Assembly: GCA_910589135.1 (NCBI GenBank)
Contig: CAJUSL010000057.1
Span: forward strand, 245 to 9,257
Length of the DNA stretch: 9,013 nt
Source: an uncultured Eggerthellaceae bacterium
Lineage (GTDB): Bacteria > Actinomycetota > Coriobacteriia > Coriobacteriales > Eggerthellaceae
Direction: 5' to 3'
Part shown: positions 1-6,600 of the stretch, piece by piece
How positions within the stretch are numbered: position 1 is the stretch's first letter
How the letters are laid out: each line of letters starts with the position of its first letter
Notes under the pieces: generated by a model
What the model was told of the DNA's origin: nothing
The model's input: only the letters and a program-made list of their open reading frames with translations
The model's database searches: none
Made by a program: the position numbers and the translations under genes

Positions 1-488
1 ATCTGCGGGAAGATGGTGCCCTCGGCGTAGGCGCGGATGGCCTCGTCGGATATGGCGGGGTTGGACACCATGCCCAGGTAGTAGCGCACGTCCCCTGCGA
101 GCTCGCGGTAGCCCTCGGAGAGCTCCTCGGCGGCGGAGGGGTCGCTCACGTGGTTGTCGGCGATGAAGTCCAGCTGGGCGGCGAGCCCCGCGTCGATCCC
201 CTGGAACGACGAGCGTAGGCTCTGGGCCACCTCGGCGTTGCGCACGTAGGCCGGCCGCTCGGATATGGTGCGCAGCTGGACGAGCAGCGTCTCGACGCGG
301 CCCGCCGCCACCGACACGGGGTAGGGCCCCTGCCTCACGGTCTGCACCTGGCCGTTGATGGTGACGGTGTTGTTCAGCGTGACCCCGAAGAAGGCCAGGA
401 GGAACAGCGCGAGGATGACGGCGGTCAGCCGTGACAGGATGTCGGATCGCACGCTCGCGCGACGGTTCAGATCGGCGGAACTTGGCAT
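1..488 (-). CDS. Membrane sensor protein, N-terminal part (runs off left edge)
   Basis: Open frame from ATG at 488-486 to the window edge, giving 162 residues without a stop. A purine-rich GGAAGAG lies about 9 nt upstream of the ATG and supports this start. Residues 1-19 are polar and basic, residues about 20-38 form one hydrophobic helix (LTAVILALFLLAFFGV), and the rest is a soluble, helical-looking segment that should lie outside the membrane. At residues 54-63 it carries GPYPVSVAAG followed by RVET. The hybrid kinase at 1537-3588 has GPYPMSVAAG and HIET at exactly the same residue numbers, so the two share an N-terminal membrane-plus-sensor module. By analogy the missing C-terminus probably holds a signalling output domain (histidine kinase, diguanylate cyclase or similar), but none is visible. 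It lies 128 bp downstream of the LysR gene on the same strand, so it may be co-transcribed or have its own promoter. Confidence 0.85.
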   Translation of the reverse strand, partial: MPSSADLNRRASVRSDILSRLTAVILALFLLAFFGVTLNNTVTINGQVQTVRQGPYPVSVAAGRVETLLVQLRTISERPAYVRNAEVAQSLRSSFQGIDAGLAAQLDFIADNHVSDPSAAEELSEGYRELAGDVRYYLGMVSNPAISDEAIRAYAEGTIFPQ

Positions 489-616
489 GGCGGCTTCTCT
501 TCCCGGTTAGGTGGGGCGATGGGTATTTAGATTCAGGATACCGTTTCCTGCCGGCACCTCGATGCTGGGCGGGGAAAATTATCCGGATGGGCCGCCAGGG
601 GCGCGGGAATCCGCCC
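489..616 (-). other. Intergenic gap between LysR gene and downstream sensor gene
   Basis: This 128-bp stretch has no coding potential I would support. It begins with the hairpin described at 597-618. It then contains a short AT-rich patch, GGATAATTTTCC on the minus strand (584-573), and TATCCT (540-535), either of which could be part of a promoter for the sensor gene. Neither has a good -35 partner at 16-18 bp, so I do not call a promoter. Confidence 0.4.
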
Positions 617-618
617 CT
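597..618 (-). terminator. Hairpin overlapping the LysR stop codon; weak terminator or processing signal
   Basis: AGGGGCG (597-603) is perfectly complementary to CGCCCCT (612-618), giving a 7-bp GC-rich stem with an 8-nt loop. The stem includes part of the LysR stop codon (617-619). A competing fold, GCGG/CCGC around GAAT, uses the same bases. The minus-strand transcript has no U-tract immediately after the stem, so this is not a textbook intrinsic terminator. It may attenuate readthrough or protect a 3' end. Confidence 0.35.
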
Positions 619-1540
619 AGCGCAGGCACTCGTCGACGGTGGGGTTGCGCGCGATCACCTCGCGCAGGGCGTCGATGTAGCGCACGAGCAGCTCGCTCGG
701 CTTGCGCTCGTCGTGCATGAGGTAGCCGACCTCCATGGTGGCGTCGGTGTCGAGGGGGATCGACGCGATGCCGGAGTGCATCTCCTCGGACAGCACGCCG
801 GTGGACAGGGTGAAGCCGCTGTGATGGGTGAGCAGGTTGGTGAGCGTGCCGCGGTCGGATATGCGGATGACCTTCTTATGAGGCAGGAAGCTGAAGGGCT
901 CCTCGGCGTAGTAGAACGAGTTGTCCGCGCCCTGCTCGAAGGAGTAGCGCGGGTAGGGCTCCAAGTCCTCCGGCGTCAGCACGGCGCGCCCGGCCAGTGG
1001 GTGGCGCTCGCTCAGGAAGACGTGGACTCCGGCGCGGAAGAGGGGGTAGAACGACACGCCCGCCTCGGCGAAGGCGCGCTCGAGCACGCGGCGGTTGAAG
1101 TCGTCGACGTAGAGGATGCCGGCCTCGCTGCGGAAGGAGCGCACGTCGTCGATGATCTGGCCGGTGGCGCACTCGCGCAGGATGAAGTCGTACTCGTCGC
1201 CCTGGAACTCGTCGGCCACCTGCATGAACGCCTGCACGCTGAAGTAGTAGTGCTGGGTGGACACGGCCAGCCGCGCGTGGGGCGCATCGCCGGCGTAGCG
1301 TGCCTCGAGCATGTCGGCCTGCTCGACCACCTGGCGCGCGTAGCCCAGAAGCTCGGTGCCGTCGTTGGTGAGCGTGACGCCGCGGTTGCTGCGCGTGAAG
1401 ATGGTGATGCCCAGCTCGGATTCGAGGTCCTGCACGGCCGTGGAAAGGTTCGATTGCGAAGCGTACATGTTGTTGGCCGCCGCGTTGATGGACCCGTACT
1501 CAGCGATGGCGATCAGGTAGCGAAGCTGCTGGAGCGTCAT
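617..1540 (-). CDS. LysR-type transcriptional regulator
   Basis: A 307-residue protein, the normal length for a LysR regulator. Residues 1-60 form the winged helix-turn-helix: MTLQQLRYLIAIAEYGSI, then AANNMYASQSNLSTAVQDLE (recognition helix region), ELGITIFTR and GVTLTNDG. A linker helix (about 61-85) leads to a co-inducer-binding domain at about 88-300, which has no strong clue to ligand. The ATG at 1540-1538 overlaps the TGA of the kinase gene in the sequence ATGA, which suggests translational coupling. GGAAGG lies 9 nt before the start, inside the palindrome described at 1543-1558. LysR genes usually sit divergent to their targets. Here the regulator is the last gene of a unit with a hybrid kinase and an M28-like protein, so it may report on the same signal. 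Its target genes cannot be read from the window. Confidence 0.95.
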   Translation of the reverse strand: MTLQQLRYLIAIAEYGSINAAANNMYASQSNLSTAVQDLESELGITIFTRSNRGVTLTNDGTELLGYARQVVEQADMLEARYAGDAPHARLAVSTQHYYFSVQAFMQVADEFQGDEYDFILRECATGQIIDDVRSFRSEAGILYVDDFNRRVLERAFAEAGVSFYPLFRAGVHVFLSERHPLAGRAVLTPEDLEPYPRYSFEQGADNSFYYAEEPFSFLPHKKVIRISDRGTLTNLLTHHSGFTLSTGVLSEEMHSGIASIPLDTDATMEVGYLMHDERKPSELLVRYIDALREVIARNPTVDECLR

Positions 1541-3588
1541 CGCGCGGAACCTTCCGCGGGAGAGCCTTCGCCCCCGGCAGCCTCGCCAGCAGCCACCTCG
1601 CCCTCCACAGCGGCGGCCTTGCCTTCGCCAGCGGCAGCCTCGCCAGCGGCACCTTCGCCCCCGGCACCCGCATCACCATCGCCTTCGCATTCCAGGTAAC
1701 GCGCAAGCATCTCTTCCAGCTGGCGGATGTTGATCGGCTTGGCCATGAAGTCGTCCATGCCGGCCTCGAGCGCGCGTTCCCGGTCGCTGTCGAACGCGTT
1801 CGCCGTCATCGCGACGATGGGAATCTGCGTGCGCGCGTGGTCGCTCAGGAACTTCCGGATGGCCCGCGTGGCCTCGATGCCGTTCATCTTGGGCATCTGC
1901 ATGTCCATGAAAATGAGGTCGTACTGGCCTTCCTTGGAATCGGACACCTTGGCCAGCGCGTCGATGCCGTCCGTGGCCCCGTCGACGGTGGCGCCGCGGC
2001 TCTGCAGCAGCTGGGTGGCGATCTCCATGTTGATCTCGTTGTCCTCGACGATCAGCACGTTGCCCCGGACGCGCTTGCCCAAAAGCCCGACCGGCACCTT
2101 CCCCTCGCGCACCACCTTCTCGCGACGCACGCTGTTCTCGGGAGCGACGGCGAACTCGGCTTGGATGGTCACCGTCGTGCCCTTCCCAAGCTCGCTGTCC
2201 ACCTTGATGGTGCCATCCATCAGCTCGACCAGGTTCTTCGTGATGGCCATGCCCAGCCCGGTGCCCTCGGTGAAGTTGATGAAGTCGTTGCGCTCGCGCT
2301 CGAAGGGCTCGAAGATGCGCTCGACGAATTCCCTCTTCATGCCGATGCCCGTATCCTCCACCACGAACGTGACCAGCACGTGCCCCGGGCGCGCGGATGG
2401 CTGCTGGCGGATGATCATCCGCGTGACGTCGCCGTCGTTGGTGTACTTCAGCGCGTTGCTGGTGAGGTTCAGCAGGATCTGCCGCAGGCGCATCATGTCG
2501 CCGACCAGGATGTCGTGCTCCACGTTTTCGAGGACGACCTCCTTGTTGCGCTGCCTCGCCGCCGGCTGCGAGCGGAAGATGGTGTCGATTTCGTCCGCCA
2601 GCTCCTTGATCGAGAACTCCTCTTGGGTGAGCACGACCTTGCCCGACTCGATCTTGTTCATGTCCAGCACGTCGTTGATGAGCGACAGCAGGTGCTGCGA
2701 CGACGTGGCGATGCGCGTCAGGCACTGCTTGACGCGCAGGCTGTCGTCTATGTTCTCGCTGGCGATGGTGGTCAGCCCCACGATGGCGTTCATGGGCGTG
2801 CGGATGTCGTGGCTCATGTTCGCAAGGAACGCCGACTTGGCCTCGTTGGCCTCGTTGGCGACGATGGTGGCATGGTTCAGCGTCTCGCGAAGCTGGTTCT
2901 CGAACCGCGTCTTCAGGTTGATCATCACCATGTAGATGACGATCATCACAATGACGGAAATCAGCATGATCATCGAGAACACGAGCATGGTGGCGATTGC
3001 CTCGTTGACGTGGTCGTACATCGCGTTGACCTCGTCGGTTGCCTGGTCGAGCATCTTCTGGTTGGCGTTCTCCAGCGAGCTGACCAACGGGCTGAGGTAG
3101 TCCTCCGCGTAGGCTCGCACCTGCTCGTACGACGCGGGGCCGCTTTCGTTGTGCCAGCACATGGTAGTGAACACCGACAGGCGCTTGGTCAGCAGGTCGT
3201 AGTCCTTCTGGAACTGCTCGATGCGCTCGGTCGTGTGCGTGATCGACCCGCAGATGATGTCGATCTGCGCCTGCACCTGGGTTTCGATCGTGTCGATGGC
3301 GGCCTCGCCGATGACATTGTTCTCGGCGTCGCCGACCAGGCGCGTAGTGGTCATGTGCTCGATGACCGCCTCGAGCTTGAAGAGGTTCGTCTCGATGTGG
3401 CCCGCCGCCACCGACATGGGGTAGGGGCCGTCCTTGACGTGCTCCACCTCGCCCTTGATGACGGAGGCGCTTCGGATGACCACCGCGAAGAAGATGACCA
3501 GCAGCACGCAGACGATGGCCGCCGATGTGCGCACCAGCCATTTCAGCCGGCGCTCCTCCTTCTTTTGGGCCCCTTCTTTCGCCTGCAT
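1537..3588 (-). CDS. Membrane hybrid sensor histidine kinase (HisKA-HATPase-REC)
   Basis: A 683-residue hybrid kinase that autophosphorylates on His and passes phosphate to its own receiver. Domain order: basic N-terminus; TM1 about 18-38; extracytoplasmic sensor about 41-196 with GPYPMSVAAG at 54-63 and two cysteines (C113, C144) that could form a disulfide; TM2 about 197-223; a short helix; HisKA with FLANMSHDIRTPMNAIVG (phospho-acceptor H260); HATPase with N-box LLNLTSNALKY (about 372-382), G1 EDTGIGM (411-417) and G2 GTGLGMAI (442-449); receiver with VEDNEIN (acid pocket E515/D516), phospho-acceptor D562 in FMDMQMP, T595 and K617 in AKPIN; then a Gly/Ala/Glu tail. All catalytic residues look intact. 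The ATG at 3588 has AAGGGG 4 nt upstream. It lies 57 bp after the M28-like gene and overlaps the LysR gene by 4 bp. No HPt protein or DNA-binding response regulator is visible to receive phosphate from D562, so the next partner is unknown. Confidence 0.96.
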   Translation of the reverse strand: MQAKEGAQKKEERRLKWLVRTSAAIVCVLLVIFFAVVIRSASVIKGEVEHVKDGPYPMSVAAGHIETNLFKLEAVIEHMTTTRLVGDAENNVIGEAAIDTIETQVQAQIDIICGSITHTTERIEQFQKDYDLLTKRLSVFTTMCWHNESGPASYEQVRAYAEDYLSPLVSSLENANQKMLDQATDEVNAMYDHVNEAIATMLVFSMIMLISVIVMIVIYMVMINLKTRFENQLRETLNHATIVANEANEAKSAFLANMSHDIRTPMNAIVGLTTIASENIDDSLRVKQCLTRIATSSQHLLSLINDVLDMNKIESGKVVLTQEEFSIKELADEIDTIFRSQPAARQRNKEVVLENVEHDILVGDMMRLRQILLNLTSNALKYTNDGDVTRMIIRQQPSARPGHVLVTFVVEDTGIGMKREFVERIFEPFERERNDFINFTEGTGLGMAITKNLVELMDGTIKVDSELGKGTTVTIQAEFAVAPENSVRREKVVREGKVPVGLLGKRVRGNVLIVEDNEINMEIATQLLQSRGATVDGATDGIDALAKVSDSKEGQYDLIFMDMQMPKMNGIEATRAIRKFLSDHARTQIPIVAMTANAFDSDRERALEAGMDDFMAKPINIRQLEEMLARYLECEGDGDAGAGGEGAAGEAAAGEGKAAAVEGEVAAGEAAGGEGSPAEGSAR
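1540..1683 (-). repeat. Low-complexity Gly/Ala/Glu tail of the hybrid kinase
   Basis: Kinase residues about 636-683 consist almost only of G, A and E with a few K, V, S, P and D, in a loose repeat of the form (A/E)GE(A/G)AAGE. The DNA shows matching repetition of gcc-agc-ggc-like units, so it probably grew by slippage. It follows the end of the receiver domain (YLECEGDGD) and is likely disordered and acidic. It also holds the leader sequence of the next gene. Confidence 0.6.
1543..1558 (-). promoter_or_regulatory. Palindrome carrying the LysR ribosome binding site
   Basis: CGCGGAA (1543-1549) and TTCCGCG (1552-1558) form a perfect 7-bp inverted repeat separated by 2 bp, ending 2 bp before the LysR ATG. 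In the mRNA the sequence reads CGCGGAAGGTTCCGCG, so GGAAGG, the only Shine-Dalgarno-like element, lies in the loop and inner stem. Ribosomes finishing the kinase would melt it, which fits coupled translation. It could also be a DNA operator; the sequence alone cannot decide. Confidence 0.45.
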
Positions 3589-3613
3589 CCTGCCCCTTCG
3601 CCGTTCGGTCGAT

Positions 3614-3645
3614 GCGTCGTGCGGCGGCCTAAAGCCGCCCGACGC
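3614..3645 (-). other. Bulged 12-bp hairpin between the M28-like and kinase genes
   Basis: The stem pairs GCGTCG (3614-3619) with CGACGC (3640-3645) and GGCGGC (3623-3628) with GCCGCC (3634-3639). TGC (3620-3622) forms a 3-nt bulge and CTAAA a 5-nt loop. It abuts the TAA stop (3646-3648) of the upstream gene. No U-tract follows on the minus strand, and the kinase start lies 25 nt beyond, so it looks more like an mRNA-stabilising or attenuating intercistronic hairpin than a full terminator. Confidence 0.6.
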
Positions 3646-6600
3646 TTATATAGTGTTGAGCAGCTCGAGGACGAACGCGGTGTTCTCGAGAAGCTTCTCC
3701 TCGCTCAGGTTCTCGAACTTGTCGGCGGCCTCGCCGAGATAGGCTGGCTTGCCGTCCTTCATGCCCGCGACGTGGATGGTCTGCAGGCCCTTGCGGTTGG
3801 TGAAATAGGCCGCGCTCTCGCGCCATGCCATCTTGGTGCTATTGATGTGCAGCCCCAGCGACGTGCCCGCCTTGGTGACGTAGCGCTTCATGCGCGAAGA
3901 CGCCTTGACGCGGCGGATGACGCCCTCCTCGTCGATGAGCGAGAGCGTGCCCGCGCCCATGGCGTCCAAATCGATGATGACCGACCCGCGCAGGTCGTCG
4001 GAATGCTGCGAGATGAACGCCTTGATGCCGGCGTTGTCGGCCAGCTCGGCGCCCAACGCCACGAACCACACCTCGGTCTGGAAGCCTTGCTGCTGCGGAG
4101 CTTCCTGCGTGAGGTCGGTCTCGCCGGTCATCGAGGGGTCGTCGGCCAGGCTGGTGCTGAAGGCGCTGGCGTAGGCCGCCACCTCCTCGAAGCTGGCAAG
4201 CGGTGCGGAACCGGTGCGGAAACTGCGGATCTGCTCGCGCTCTTCCAGCATGTCCTCGGCGTCGATGGCGCGCTCGTCGGCGTCATGGCCCAGCAGCTCG
4301 TCGGGATTGAGGCGCCGCTGCGAACGGGGGGCATCGCCGCCGCGCGGGCTTCTGCGGGAGGAGCCGCCTGTCCGCGAACCGCGCGACGTACCGCCGCGGC
4401 CCGAACGCGACGACCCGCGGCCCTCGCGGCCGCTGCCGCCGTTGTCGCCGTTGTCGCTGCCCGCGATGCGGTCGCGCAGCGTGGAGAACGCGCCGCCGTT
4501 CCAGTCGTCTTCCCACGCGTCGCCGCCCCAATCCTCGGAACGGCTGCGCAGCGATTGCGAGTTGGTGCTGTACTCGTCGACGTGCGAGCGCTTGGCTCGG
4601 GGTTGCTGCGGCTGGGCGCCGCCAACCGCCGGGGCCTCGCCGGCGTCGTAGTCGGCGGATTCGTTCTGGAAGCTTTCCCAGCCGCCGCGGGCCGCGCCCA
4701 CCTGACGGGCGTCGAAGTCGTCGTCGATGCCGACCGCCTCGGCGAAGCTGAGCGAGTCGTTGTCGCGCCTCTTCTTGCGCGAGAAGATGTTGCGCAGGCG
4801 CGACGCGCGCGACTTGGGCATCTCGACGTAGCCGGGACCCGCCATGGCGCCGGTGCGGGTGATGTTCTCGGTGTAGTCGGAGTCGTCGGCGTCGTGGATG
4901 ATGATGTCGTCCTCGACCACGTCGGCGATCAGCTCGTCACCGACGGGCTGGAACTGGCTGGTGGAAGACGCCACCGCGAACGCGCCCACCGAACTGACCG
5001 ACACCGACCCGGTGGTGCCGGCAGCACCGGCGTCGCTCGCCGCCAGTGCGTCGCCCGACAGCTTCGGCAGCGGGGCCGACACGGGTGCGTCCAGGCTGGA
5101 AAGGGCCGCCTTGGCGTCTTCCTTTTCGGCAGCGGCCAAGAACGAGGTGGTAGACCCTTCGCGGGAAGCGACCACCGTGGCCGACACGCTGTCGGCGGCG
5201 CGCTTGGCCCGCTTCGCGGAAGCGGAGGCGGCAGAAGCGGCAGCGGCGCCCTCGGCACCATTCGCCGCGGAATCGGCCGCAGGGGCGGAAGCGCTCGGGC
5301 TGCCGGGAGCGCCAGGGGTGCCCTTCGGCGGCAGATCGGTGGACGGAAGCGACGCCAGCGAACTGCGGACACGCCTGCCGGCGGCCTTCAGCGCCTCGCG
5401 CTTCTCGCCGTCGCCGCGCTCGGCGTCGTCGGCGAGGGGAGCGTCCTGGTGCTTGACCTTGATGCCTTCGATGGCGCCCGTCAGGCTGGGCAGCGCGATG
5501 GAGCGCTTCTTGCGGTTGCTTTCGGGCGACTTCGCATCGCCGTCCGAGGCGATGGCGCTGGCCTCTTCGAGGATGTCCGCAGCCGACTTGCCCACCGAGT
5601 CGACGGCGCTAACGTCGGCGATCTCCGAAGCGGATATCTCGGCGGGGATTTCGGCCGCGACCGGAATGTACGAGATGGTGCGGTCGGCGACGGCGGCCTG
5701 CTCGGCCACTTCCTCGACCGCCTGCGCGGCAGCGGCGGCCTGCTCGGCCTGCTGCGCGCCGATGGCTGCGGCCACGTCGGCTTGCAGCGTGCTGCCCGCC
5801 TTGCTGACCGCGTCCTCGGGGGAAAGCTCGGCGGCGCGGATGTTCGCTTGCTGGCGCGCGGCCGCTTCGTCGGCGGCCTTCTTGGCGGCTTCGGCGTCGG
5901 CGGCGGCGATCTCGGCCGCGACTGCAGCGACCTCGGCCTTGGCGGCCACGTTGCTGCTCATGATGGACTCGCGCATCTGGCGCAGGCGTTCCTCGTCGAT
6001 GCCGGACGCGGTACGGCCGGATGCTTCGGAGGCAGCGCGGGCCTTGCCTGCCTCGCGCGCCTCGAATTCCTGAATGGAATTGGCGCTGGCCGCCGCCGCG
6101 GCGTCAAGCGCGTCGGCGAAGCGGGAGCGGTGGATGTTCGCCTCCTGCGTCTGGCCCGTTGCCTCGGCGTTCGCCTTGGCGGCCTTGAGGCCCTTGCGGA
6201 ACCACGCGGGAACGTTGGGGTCTTCCTCGTCGGGACGCTCGAGGATGGCCGGGGCTGCCGGAATGGCGCCCGTGCCCGCTATCGCCGCAGCGCTGCCAGG
6301 GGCCGGCGCGCCCACGCCGACGGCCGCCGCCGCACCGTCGGCCGCACCTGCGACCGCGACGCCGACCAGGCCCGCGGGCTTCGCCACGGGAACGACGCCT
6401 TCGCCCACCAGGCGCTCGGCCTGCGCGGCTTCGCCCGGCACGACGGCCTCGGGGTCGACCCCTTCCGCGGCCTCGTGGTACACCAGGTCGGTGTCGACGG
6501 GCAGCACGCCCGATTCGCGGGCCGCTTCCTCGCCATGCATGATGGGAATGAACCCGCTGCCATCACCTTCCGCAAGCACGTCCGCGTCGGAAGGCGGGAG

